This document shows, piece by piece, positions 42,284-52,759 of a DNA stretch of 64,000 bases; position 1 is the first letter of the stretch; every line of letters begins with the position of its first letter. The DNA lies in NCBI GenBank assembly GCA_023091665.1, contig JALJCQ010000003.1, positions 992,001 through 1,056,000 on the forward strand. The letters are read 5' to 3'. Source of the stretch: Pythium myriotylum. Lineage: Eukaryota; Oomycota; Peronosporomycetes; Pythiales; Pythiaceae. Below the pieces are notes generated by a model. It saw only the letters and a program-made list of their open reading frames with translations. It made no database searches and was not told the DNA's origin. Both the position numbers and the translations under genes were made by a program.

Positions 42284-43891
42284 ATGGCCTACGGCGCGAC
42301 CTCCAGCGACCACCAGACGCTCCTGCCGTCCTACTCGCCCAGCGTGGCGCGCGCGACGCGCAACTCGCAGGGCCGCAGCTACGGCGACGGCTCGGCGGCG
42401 CCCGGATGGCCCGCGACCTTCGAAGAGGGCGCCGACACGCTCATGAAGTCCCCTGCCGCCATGGGGCTGCTCGAGCCGGCGACCTTCGGCGAGCGCGTGC
42501 ACATCCTCGCGGGAGAGCTGGGCAAGTCCGAGGGCCGCCACCCCACGGGCACGAGCTCCTTCAACGAGGCCGTCTTCAATGCCATCAACGTGCTGCTCGG
42601 CGTCGGCGTGCTGGCGAGTCCGTTCGCGCTGCGATCGAGCGGGTGGCTCATTGGCGTGCCGCTTTTCTTCTTCTTCGCGCTCGCGACCAACCACACGGGC
42701 AAACTGCTCGGCAAGTGTCTCGACTACCAAGAAGGCATGACGGTGAGCAACGCTTTGCTACACGGCGACCGTCGGGACTGTTGTTTTGAGGGTTTTGCTT
42801 TGGTGGTGTGCATTCGTAGACGTACCCAGACATCGGTGAGGCAGCGTTTGGCACGAAGGGTCGAATCATGATCAGCGTCATCTTCTTCACCGAGCTCTTC
42901 ACTGCCAGCACCATGTTCGACATCCTCAGTGCGTCTAATCTCGTTTCTCTCACCATGTTGTGTATGTCTGACGCATTCTTATTGTGGACACATAGTCGGA
43001 GACACGTTAGCGGCGCTCATCCCAGGATATACGGCGCAGCAGCTCATGATCGCCGCCTTTCTGATCGTCATGCCGACCTTGTGGACGTCTCACCTGTCGA
43101 TGCTGTCGTGGTTCAGTCTTCTTGGAGTCCTGTCGTCGCTCTTTTGTCTGTTCGCGATCTTCTACATCGGCTTTGCGATCGACCCGAGCGCGCCTGGTTT
43201 CGTCGGCGGTAGTCTGTTGCACCCGCAACCCATGGAACTCATCGCCGACGCCGACCGCATTCCGCTCTCCATCGGCCTCACGATGGTCGCTTTCGGCGGT
43301 CACTCCGTCTTCCCATCAATCTGCAGCTCCATGGCCGATCGGTCACAGTACCCGCGCGTGTTGAACATCGCGTACGCCGTAACCGTAGGCGTGTATGGCG
43401 CGATCGAGGTTGGCGGCTACATGATGTTTGGCACGAGTACGACCAAGGAGATCACGCTGAACCTCATCGCCGTTTACCCCGGCACATTGATGCAGCTCGT
43501 GGTGTGGATGATCGCGTTCAACCCGCTCAGCAAGATTCCGATCTCGGTCCATCCGATTGCGCTGTCGGTTGAGGAGCTGCTGCTCACACCCGAGGAGATG
43601 CGTCACGAGACGCCGCGAGTCAAAGTCTACCGCGCCTTCATCCGCACGACCATCGGCGTCGCGACCTTGTTCTGCGCACTCTTCATCCCACACTTCGCGC
43701 GACTCACTTCTTTCCTCGGCGCCTTCTTCGCCATGTTCGCCTCCGTCTGCTTCCCGTGCGTCTGCTACCTCAAGCTCTACGGTCATGCTCTGAGCCGCGG
43801 CGAGAAGGTGCTCAACGCATCTCTGGTCGTGATCTCGCTCGTGTTTACCTTCGTCGGGACGATCTCGTCGTTCGTCTCACCAGCTGACTAG
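42284..43891 (+). CDS. AAAP-family amino-acid transporter (vacuolar type), 3 exons
   Basis: Exons 42284-42742, 42820-42928 and 42996-43891 give 487 residues; introns are 77 and 67 nt. A ~90-residue soluble N-terminus precedes the fold. Helix 1 has SFNEAVFNAINVLLGVGVLA, the unwound Gly motif typical of AAAP carriers, followed by GMTTYPDIGEAAFG (intact only after splicing) and eleven or so hydrophobic helices through VFTFVGTISSFV. The long N-terminus and motif pattern resemble yeast AVT1/AVT-type vacuolar neutral amino-acid exchangers. Proton-coupled amino-acid movement is expected; substrates unknown. Confidence 0.88.
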
Positions 43892-44126
43892 ACATCCAAA
43901 GCGCATTCGATAGATAGCATCGTGTGTGGCCTCCACACACGATGGGTCATCTCCACCCGCTCAATACATGGGCCAGACAGCGGTCCTCCTCTGTCTTCCA
44001 CGTATGGGTTGCATTCGTCGTTCTTGCCAATGTGGACCCCGTCCATCCCTCCACCCAACTCATCTCATGGGTTCAGAAGAGCCTGATTTCTTCCTTCGTC
44101 CATCTCGTTCCCCTCAACCGCGGATC

Positions 44127-44140
44127 CCATTCCCCAACTT
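44127..44140 (+). promoter_or_regulatory. candidate oomycete Inr/FPR core promoter of phospholipase-D-like gene
   Basis: CCATTCCCCAACTT closely follows the TCATTYNNCAATTT pattern and sits 19 bp before ATG 44159. Confidence 0.45.
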
Positions 44141-44158
44141 GCAACGTACACGAGACGC

Positions 44159-45967
44159 ATGCGCGTGCCGACTCGCGTCTCTGCCACCGCGCTTTGGCTC
44201 GCGCTCGCGCCGTGCCACGGCCGCACAATCTCCTTCAGCTTCCAGCTCACGGCGCGCCCCTCCAAGAACGCGGTCTCTGACTCCATCTGCGAGTCCGTCG
44301 GCAGCATCTGGACGGCCGTGAGCGACAAGTGTCTCTGTGAGCCATGCGAGCTCTGCAAGTTCAACTTCTACCAGTGGGCATGCGAACTGATCGAGCCCAA
44401 GGCCGAGAGCGAGTCGGACGGCTCCGACCAACGCGTTCTCCAGCCGGAACTCGACGCGCAGAAGTGGTTCTTGAGCGAGGACGAGATGACTGTCAGTCGC
44501 GGTGGAGTGCAAAGAAATGCTCTGCGTCTGTGGACACCCAACAACAACGTCTCCACGTACGCGGCCACGAAGGAGTTCTTCGACGCTCTATACGAAGACC
44601 TTGAGGCGACCAGAGCCAAGGACAATGTGTGGATCTCGGGGTGGAGTTTTGACGACGTCTCGCTTAAGCCTCAAGCTGAGGCCGAGTCCTTCAACGACAC
44701 CATGTTTCTGACAATTCTCCAGCAAATGGCTGACAGGCAAGTGGATTTCCATTTCCTCGCGTGGACAAACTTCTTCGAGAACTCCCAGAACATTGCTTTC
44801 CAGAAAAGTGTTAACACCATCAGCCCTTCGCCATCACAGGGTGGAGCCTATTTCATCTTCGACGATCGGCTGCCAGACGCAACCGCTTCCCACCACCAGA
44901 AGACAATCTCTATCAAGAGACCTCAAGGCATCGTCTCATTCATCGGCGGGATCGATATCACTTGGAACCGTTGGGATACACTGACTCACGACCAAACTGA
45001 AGTACGCAAACGTGCGGACATTGAGCGAGAAGGCGGATCGCACGGCTGGATGGACGCACACGCTAGGATCGACGGTCCGGCGGCCAGCGACATTGCACAA
45101 AACTTCCTTCAACGCTGGAACGCTAAATACAAGCCGCTTCAGGACCCGCTCGACCCGATACTACCGTTCAAGAACCCCGAGTACACATCTCTTGCAGACT
45201 TGAACAAGGGTGAGAAACTTGTGGAGCGTCATAATGGCCACCATGCAGTACAAATCGTCCGCACCTACAGCTGCAAGTACCCACACTATGAAGATTTCGC
45301 TCCACAGGGGGAAGTTTCCATCTTCCATTCCCGCCTTAAAGCCGTCAAGATGGCAAAAAACTACGTGTACATCGAAGACCAGTACTTTGTGTATGTGCCG
45401 CAGTTGCTGGACGCACTGCTCGAAGTTCTACCACACATCCAGCGTGTGATCATCGTGACACAGCCAGCATCATCGCAGACAAGCTTAACTGGGTACAGGA
45501 AATACCAGTGGGAGATGGTGAAACCGCTCGTGAACAAGTACCCGAACAAAGTGCAGGTTTTTCGAACCAAAAAGGAGCGGAAAATTTACATCCATAGCAA
45601 GCTTGTGATTGTTGACGACGTTTTCGTCTCAATCAGCTCATCCAACTGGAATCGGCGCAGCATGACAACGGACGCGGAGATTGGTGCTAACGTGGTCGAT
45701 AGCAAAGCAATTGACACACCTGACGGAATCCAGGTCAACTGGCTTGCGCGGGACTATCGCGTGCGAAAGTTCATGGAGCTTAGCGGCAAAACCTACGATG
45801 AGATCAACAGCATGAAGTTTTTGGAGGCGGCAAATGCCTTGGATGCGGCAGCGGAGGAAACGGACACAATCCTCGCACCTTTTGAGGTTGAGGGAAACCC
45901 ATCCTTCCTCCTGTTCTCGGATGATGTTCAGGACGTGCTGGACCCGGATGTCCAGTGTTCTTCGTGA
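44159..45967 (+). CDS. secreted phospholipase D-like protein
   Basis: Single exon, 602 residues. The N-terminus (MRVPTRVSATALWLALAPCHG) reads as a signal peptide, followed by a short Cys-rich segment (CLCEPCELCKF). Two PLD repeats are present. The second active-site motif, HSKLVIVD (~479-486) followed by SSSNWNRRSM, is complete. The first, HHQKTISIK (~244-252) followed by GGIDITWNRWDT, has the His and Lys, but Lys stands where HxKxxxxD has Asp. WMDAHARIDGPAASDIAQNF and FLQRWN are further PLD-superfamily signatures. Oomycetes are known to have secreted small PLD-like enzymes that cleave phosphatidylcholine; activity here depends on whether the first-motif Asp is dispensable. Confidence 0.85.
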   Translation: MRVPTRVSATALWLALAPCHGRTISFSFQLTARPSKNAVSDSICESVGSIWTAVSDKCLCEPCELCKFNFYQWACELIEPKAESESDGSDQRVLQPELDAQKWFLSEDEMTVSRGGVQRNALRLWTPNNNVSTYAATKEFFDALYEDLEATRAKDNVWISGWSFDDVSLKPQAEAESFNDTMFLTILQQMADRQVDFHFLAWTNFFENSQNIAFQKSVNTISPSPSQGGAYFIFDDRLPDATASHHQKTISIKRPQGIVSFIGGIDITWNRWDTLTHDQTEVRKRADIEREGGSHGWMDAHARIDGPAASDIAQNFLQRWNAKYKPLQDPLDPILPFKNPEYTSLADLNKGEKLVERHNGHHAVQIVRTYSCKYPHYEDFAPQGEVSIFHSRLKAVKMAKNYVYIEDQYFVYVPQLLDALLEVLPHIQRVIIVTQPASSQTSLTGYRKYQWEMVKPLVNKYPNKVQVFRTKKERKIYIHSKLVIVDDVFVSISSSNWNRRSMTTDAEIGANVVDSKAIDTPDGIQVNWLARDYRVRKFMELSGKTYDEINSMKFLEAANALDAAAEETDTILAPFEVEGNPSFLLFSDDVQDVLDPDVQCSS

Positions 45968-47807
45968 TGATGCGCGGTAGCTACGCCAGTGACATAATGA
46001 TGATAACTTCGTCAGCCATCCATTTAGCAATCCGATTACATGTCTCCTATGGATCATGAAGCATCAAATATTGTACTTCCGACTATCAACGACACATATT
46101 CTCACGTCGTTTGCTAGGAAGCCCTTCATCTGTATCATGCGTGCATTGATTTTTGGAGTTGGCAATGACAGTGATGATACTCCTGTGAACGCCCATAGCA
46201 GAGGTCGATTAGTTGGGACCCCACAGCGAAAAACAAAACCTTTGTACACGGGCAAGCCGTTACACTTCATTTTGCCACCAGAATGGAACATTCGTGAAGC
46301 GTGATAGACCACGTCGCTGCATTGAGAAAAAACTGCTGAGCTCTATTCCAACACTTCTTGGCATTACCACTATTAGTTTGTGCGAGCTGGTGGCGGACTT
46401 TGGTGCACAGCCAGCAACCAGCAACATTCAAATAATGCAAGCTCACCAAAGCACCACCACAAATGGATTTTGATGGCGAACGCTACGAGCGAATGTCTAT
46501 GTCTGCGTGATTTTTTGAAGGGCACAGTAGTCGTGATTCCACAATGATCGTGTCATTCGTGCTCACAAACTTTCAAACGTGCATCTAGTCATCAAGAACC
46601 CAGATAAGCTGTATTCAAGCTCACTTCGAAGGAGTGCACTGCATGCCTATGCAGGCGATACGTGGAAGGACGCCATTAAAAAACGTATGTCGCTCGGTAA
46701 TGCAGACTCAAGAACCGACTTTCGCCAAGAAAGGACTCTTCCTGCGCTTAGGAGACACAGCACGTCTCTCTGAATTACACGATCCATCGATGCGATTGAC
46801 AATCTGATTGTAGCAGACAGGGTGCCCGAACACTCTTGGGAGGTAATTGAACTGATGACACGTCGGCGTCAATCATAGGGAATGTTTATCTGGCAGGTTC
46901 ATCTTAGGCAAACGAGGAGTCATTGATCGAGTCGAGTGTAGTCGCACCGCTGAACAGGACACTACCCAATCACAAGTACGGGGATGAATTTACTTTACTC
47001 CATTCTGGCGTGACTTTGGATTAGATTTATCCGCCAAACCGCAAACAAGCAGTGTGAGGGAGATGGGCCAATCAACGACCAGAAGAGATGGCTACACTTT
47101 TTGGCAGGGGAGCCTGAAATCCATGCAAGCCGGGTAAATGAGAAAGGAGGAAATGTATTGGTTAGAGATCTTGCACCCGAAAGTCATCGCGAAGCCGCCA
47201 AACACCGAACTGACTGGTCACTGCGCGCTGTCCAGCGCTGTGTAGTTGGACGGCTTTGTCTTCTCTTTGGTGTCGAGCGCCTTGATCTTCTGACCGACAA
47301 AGTTTGCCACGCACTGGCTCGGGTACTCGACGAGGTGGTAGCTCACGGTAGCCCAGAAGAAGAGGAGTGCCCACTGGGCGAACTCCCTTGTGTAGTAGTT
47401 GTCTTGCGATCGAATAAACGTGGAGAAAATGATGCGTGGGTGGAGTAAGTACATCGAAAAGCTGACCTTCCCCGCATGCCGCAACACTGACCACTCAAGC
47501 ACGGAGGACACCGGGCCGGGGGCGAGCATCTCGCATATGATGATGATCACGACGTGGACGCTGACGAAGTTGTCTGCGTCTGGCACACGGAACGGGTACG
47601 GTCCGAGCCAATCGAAGAGTACAGCATCGTACACCGCGCTGTAAATGATCACAATTAGTGAGATCTCGACTGTGCGCATGAGCGCGAGGTGCCACCATCG
47701 AAACACAAACGAACGACGCTTGGCCCAGTCGTTCAAACGATTGTATACGACGGCGCCGATCGATCCAGACACGAACTGCGGTAAGTATGTGATGAAGCTA
47801 TCCCCCG

Positions 47808-50800
47808 AAAAGAGTTGGTTTCCACGTGCAAAGAGTGGAAAACCACGTACCACAACCGGTATCAGAAAATACCGGTAAGAACCGATGAATCAGAGTTTCA
47901 CCGAGTGCTTAAAGAACCATCTGCCCATATAGAAACCATATGTTTTTGCATCTCGCCACCCCACGAACACCAAAGACACCCCACAAGAGCCCATTTCCGT
48001 TCATTTGCCAAGAGCAATTATATCGCCACCGGCTATTTTTTTTTTTTTGCAAGATAGAGAGTATATGAGCGTTATACAAATGAACACGATCTAGTATGTA
48101 GAATGTATGAAAGCTACGCAGATGACATTGTGTTGTGTGCCGTGACGTCTAATCCCAACATTCGAGCTGCAATGATCATGTCCACGACATCTTCACACTC
48201 GAACCATTCGTTCGAATCATTGCCGAAGTCTACTTCCCATTTGTAGATCCCCCCGACCTGCTTAAACTGCTTGATTAATCCCATGTTGCAGCGGGTCCCA
48301 CTTAAGCCATCTTCTTCATAGTCTTCATGAACAACAACTCGCCAGTTGTACGGGTACAGAGGCTGCTTTATGAGCCTGTTCATAAGGTTTGTCTTTTTCA
48401 GCGTACGATTGTCTGGATCATCCGTATACAGAGCGCCAGGTATTTTGCGCTGGCCGCCGGAGACCTTTGTAGCTGGCAATGCAACTGTAGCGCCCTTCAA
48501 GTCAAATTTCTTTAGGATTGAGGCAGTTGCAATGACGTGAGAGCACAGCCAGCCCGTAGACCAGAAATTCTTGCAGTCGCATCTGTACAGCGCACGGATC
48601 TGCCGTATCTTAACACATTCAGACAGAAAATGAATATAGATCGGAATTTCAGGATACAACGATCAACGTACCTTGTGGCTGTCGACTATAGGTTCCAGCT
48701 GGAATGTAAACGCTGCTAGCTGATCCTGTGTCCCGATCAACTCAATCTCGTGAAGGGATTGATATAGGAGTGGGATGTCGTTCACGGTGGTATCTCTACA
48801 TAAAGTGCCTCTCTTGGAATCAAGATATCTAATGCAACACAGTAAGCCCAACGTTAGTATTTGGCAGCGATTTCTCGGTAATAGCGTAGTGTACCGTTGA
48901 ACACGTGCGCGAGTCACTTCTTCGTGCATACGTGTCGGCGAGTCCATGTACCGGGAAGCGTTGAAAAATAGAGAAGAAGGGACTCGCCTATGACCAATCA
49001 ATTGATACTTCACATAATGGGCTGTCTTGATAATGTGGTGAGCAGCTTTGTGAATCATCGCACTTAGGAGTGGGCCTACAAAATAATTTTAGTGAATGAT
49101 AAAAAATACGTTTTGACTTTACTCACCTTCACAGAAATGGCCGAATGGTCCTCTTGGAGCGTTCAAAGCGGCTAACTCAAAGATCCGTGGAATAGAATCG
49201 TTTAGCACGACGCCCGTGTTTGCGCGTAGTGACTGGATTCCGCATTCTTTGATCACACCATTGTGCGACTCCAGTGCATTTTGCGAAGGCATCACTCCTG
49301 GTGCCGCACTCGTTGTATACCATTTTTCCCACTTGTCCTTAAGATAGATAGCTTTGAACCATTCAGTATAGCGAGCTTCCCCGTCTGCATTCCACTTTTC
49401 GCAACAAAGTTTCGAAATCGCCTTGAACTGGGCGGGTGAGCGGGCAGTATGCATTTGCTTGATATTGATGGCAATGTTGTTTTCGTAGTAGTCGTGGTCA
49501 TTCAGTTCGCTGATTCGCTCGCGGCATTTCCTAACAACGTGTGGGTAGCAGTCGAGTAGTGTAATATCAGGCCAGACCGCGCGGTAGGCATTCGCAATGC
49601 AATCGGCGTGGTCTAAACTACCAAACTTCACTTGCAAATCTATACCAAAGAATGTGTGAGCACTTTCCTTCACTGTGCGGAAGAATTCTTCGTAGGCAGA
49701 CTGATGCTCTGTTCGAACAAACATGTAGGCCCAAGGAACGAAACTCTTGCTGTAAACTCGAGCTTCGGTGAAGCGGGTCCTATAAGAACCCATGGCGACG
49801 AGTACCCAGCCGTCTAAATAATAAACATGAGAAAATTCGTGTGAGTTCCACATTTTGCGTTTCTGTAAGAAATGAGCACTTACCTTGATGTAGCTTGTAG
49901 GTCCCATCGGCTGCGGCAAACACGCCATCTCTCTCTTGACCTTGGTAGGAGTAAAGGACAGAGCGCATCATTTGACGCGATGTCATGACGTGACCAAAGC
50001 AGATAATTTCTTTTCCGTCAATAATGGAGGTGTGTCGAAAGCACCTCGTGACCAGAGTCCCGTTCCTGAAACCTGGTGCCAATGTTGCAAATGTGGTTTC
50101 ATCCGTTGCTCGGTTGAAAAGTCCTTCGAGGTAAAAGACTTCAGCCGTCTCGCACATTCGAAGACTGGACCACTCGACAATGTCGGCATGCGACACTATG
50201 ACAAACTTTTCTGTTTTCTTCTTCTCAAGATGTGCTTTGCGGTTTTTTATCTGCTCCCTCGTGGGAAGTGCGTCGAGTAAAGTGGTTTGTCCAGCATATT
50301 TTAGTTTCATCGCAACCAGAATTTTCGTCGGTCCTGACCCAATCGCTGCCGCGTCGACCTCTGCCTTGAAGGCAGGGTGTATCCCCTTGCGACGTCTGTC
50401 TGACCTTCGTGCGGAGTGCTCACCACTCTTTTCTAAGACGTGCTTCTAATCTTCGCGCCGAATACGGAGAAAACGATTGCATTTCACATGCGATATACAC
50501 CGGTATGCTGTCGAGCAGCCACGTTTGCCAGTATTATGATACCAGACATATTCGAACTCATCGTAGGTGTGAAGGGCAATGACCGCCAAGTCGTTCGTAG
50601 TGTATTCTCCGATGGTGGTTTTTGAAGTTGGCACCCGCGCGAGTGGAGAAGAACGGGGTGAATCCGCTGGAACGCGAGCCATTTCGCTAAGAACCTATTC
50701 AATAGTATTGCCAGCTGATGCTCACCATTGATGCCTGCCATTGTATGTGGAGGTGACGTAGCCCACGTTTGCCTTACCGAAAGTTGTGAAGTCGAGAAAT

Positions 50801-51079
50801 CGACTCAAGTGAAGCAAAGAATTCCACAGTGATTGCTCTGTCTGGGCGCCAAGTCGTCCGCGACATTTCCATCGCCAGCTTTCACGCCTTTGTGGCCACG
50901 AGCTCTGTGCCCCATGGTTTCAATGTTGTGGCTGCTCTTTCTCTCTTTGGAAGCAGATGTTGAGAGCACTTGCTGATCCACCTAGTTGCACCGGTAATGG
51001 TGGAGTAGTGTGTCGGTTTTGTTCGGAAAGGTCGCGCACGTGATTCTCCACCATGGGTACGTGGAAACCATCCGCAACC
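47808..51079 (-). mobile_element. Mutator-like DNA transposon (MULE), 3,272 bp, with TIRs and 10-bp TSD
   Basis: Flanked by a direct repeat CTATCCCCCG (47798-47807 and 51080-51089), within the 8-11 bp range of MULEs; the uninterrupted right arm of the inverted duplication has this sequence once. Terminal inverted repeats of ~45 bp are imperfect. Each reads inward with a shared GGTTTCCACGT core (47817-47827 at the left; complement near 51060-51070 at the right), then GTGGA and CACGT blocks at matching spacing. It encodes one transposase on the minus strand. The remaining ~300 bp at the left and ~400 bp at the right are subterminal non-coding DNA, including a T-run near 48030. Confidence 0.9.
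48114..50682 (-). CDS. MULE transposase with SWIM zinc finger; one in-frame stop
   Basis: Six exons can be joined: 50682-49884, 49813-49127, 49075-48895, 48828-48672 and 48608-48114, the first containing an in-frame TAG at 50446-50448 (codon 79). Introns are 70, 51, 66 and 63 nt. The N-terminus carries a FLYWCH/WRKY-GCM1-like zinc-finger pattern (EYVWYHNTGKRGCSTAYRC..VKC). The centre is the MULE catalytic domain: AADGTYKLHQDGW (first Asp), KFGSLDHADCIANAYRAVWP (second Asp and His) and the helical Glu region (KWEKWYTTSAAPGVMPSQN). The C-terminus has the SWIM finger YRCDCKNFWSTGWLCSHVIA. Apart from the TAG the reading frame is complete (~772 codons), so the copy is young and perhaps one mutation from intact. 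Confidence 0.82.
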
Positions 51080-51588
51080 CTATCCCCCGCCGTTCGGTAT
51101 GTGTACAGACCCGAGTACGTGACCCAGATTGTGAGAGGTAGGATGAGGATCCACCAGCGCCGGCGAAGTGCGATGACGGCGCACGTGAAGACTGGGATGA
51201 GCAAGTAGTAAACGAGCTCGCGCGGCAGAGTCCAGAAGACGTAGAAGTGGTGGTTGTTGGCGAAGACGAGAAACTTGAAGAAGCTAAACTTCGATCTGTG
51301 GTAGTTGAAATCGTACCATTGGGCCTTGCTCTGGTCTGAACTGCACGCGAGCATGATTCCTATGACAGCAACCAGTGGGTAGATACGGAGGACGCGGCGG
51401 ACGGCGTAATCAACAAGGGCATAGAGCCACCGTTTCCGAGACGCCTTCTCCTTGACCAGAGCGCGTAACTTGACTTCAAGGAGCATTGTAAGCAGAAACG
51501 CTGATAGCACGAAGAATGTATGGACGCCAACAGCGCCAATGTGGCGATGCGGGGAGACGTCGAGATGCTGCAGGACTACGATGATTGC

Positions 51589-51670
51589 TGCCGTGCCCCG
51601 CATACCATCAAGAAATAATACTTTGACTCGACTTTGAGAGTCGGTTGGTCTCGCTTTCTTCGTTGTAGTC
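51589..51670. other. 82-bp spacer at the centre of the inverted duplication
   Basis: Single-copy DNA between the arms. On the minus strand it continues the acyltransferase frame upstream of AIIVVLQHLD (KVLFLDGMRGTA), so it belongs to the original gene whose 5' end was cut at 51670. Confidence 0.85.
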
Positions 51671-52759
51671 GCAATCATCGTAGTCCTGCAGCATCTCGAC
51701 GTCTCCCCGCATCGCCACATTGGCGCTGTTGGCGTCCATACATTCTTCGTGCTATCAGCGTTTCTGCTTACAATGCTCCTTGAAGTCAAGTTACGCGCTC
51801 TGGTCAAGGAGAAGGCGTCTCGGAAACGGTGGCTCTATGCCCTTGTTGATTACGCCGTCCGCCGCGTCCTCCGTATCTACCCACTGGTTGCTGTCATAGG
51901 AATCATGCTCGCGTGCAGTTCAGACCAGAGCAAGGCCCAATGGTACGATTTCAACTACCACAGATCGAAGTTTAGCTTCTTCAAGTTTCTCGTCTTCGCC
52001 AACAACCACCACTTCTACGTCTTCTGGACTCTGCCGCGCGAGCTCGTTTACTACTTGCTCATCCCAGTCTTCACGTGCGCCGTCATCGCACTTCGCCGGC
52101 GCTGGTGGATCCTCATCCTACCTCTCACAATCTGGGTCACGTACTCGGGTCTGTACACATACCGAACGGCGGGGGATAGCTTCATCACATACTTACCGCA
52201 GTTCGTGTCTGGATCGATCGGCGCCGTCGTATACAATCGTTTGAACGACTGGGCCAAGCGTCGTTCGTTTGTGTTTCGATGGTGGCACCTCGCGCTCATG
52301 CGCACAGTCGAGATCTCACTAATTGTGATCATTTACAGCGCGGTGTACGATGCTGTACTCTTCGATTGGCTCGGACCGTACCCGTTCCGTGTGCCAGACG
52401 CAGACAACTTCGTCAGCGTCCACGTCGTGATCATCATCATATGCGAGATGCTCGCCCCCGGCCCGGTGTCCTCCGTGCTTGAGTGGTCAGTGTTGCGGCA
52501 TGCGGGGAAGGTCAGCTTTTCGATGTACTTACTCCACCCACGCATCATTTTCTCCACGTTTATTCGATCGCAAGACAACTACTACACAAGGGAGTTCGCC
52601 CAGTGGGCACTCCTCTTCTTCTGGGCTACCGTGAGCTACCACCTCGTCGAGTACCCGAGCCAGTGCGTGGCAAACTTTGTCGGTCAGAAGATCAAGGCGC
52701 TCGACACCAAAGAGAAGACAAAGCCGTCCAACTACACAGCGCTGGACAGCGCGCAGTGA
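51671..52759 (+). pseudogene. acyltransferase-3 family gene, right copy, 5'-truncated
   Basis: Uninterrupted coding frame from VAIIVVLQHLD to the stop at 52759, identical in translation to the left copy where both exist. It lacks the LDGMRGTA signature and any start codon upstream of FFVLSAFLL; an in-frame TGA lies just before the arm in the spacer. The first in-frame ATG falls inside the second helix. It ends with YPSQCVANFVGQKIKALD and a basic tail. Together the two copies contain nearly the whole protein but neither looks functional. Confidence 0.78.

Larger units (their letters stand above)
46206..51588 (+). repeat. left arm of 2.1-kb inverted duplication, interrupted by a MULE
   Basis: 46206-47807 and 51080-51588 together are the reverse complement of 51671-53771. 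Removing the 3,272-bp insertion and one copy of the 10-bp target duplication leaves exactly 2,101 bp, the same as the right arm. Every predicted peptide I compared between arms is identical. The arm holds the acyltransferase copy and about 1 kb (46206-47217) in which no gene is recognised. Confidence 0.93.
47218..51670 (-). pseudogene. acyltransferase-3 family gene, left copy, split by a MULE
   Basis: Coding sequence runs from the spacer (about 51640) to 51080, then resumes at 47807 and ends at 47218. The N-terminal part has FLDGMRGTAAIIVVLQHLD, the LDGxRGxAA..VV.H signature of acyltransferase-3/OafA proteins, and FFVLSAFLL of the next helix; the rest is a multi-helix membrane protein (VFWTLPRELVYYLLIPVFTC, FSMYLLHPRIIFS, WATVSYHLVEYPSQC). 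Such proteins O-acetylate sugars or lipids. The gene is broken by the transposon inside the codons for TYRTAGD/SFITYLPQ, and its original start codon is missing because the frame runs into the palindrome centre at 51670. Confidence 0.8.

Noticed and set aside
50920..51807. Chimeric 295-codon minus frame crossing the palindrome centre and the MULE end
   Set aside because: It joins antisense of the right arm, the acyltransferase fragment and transposon DNA by chance; not a gene.
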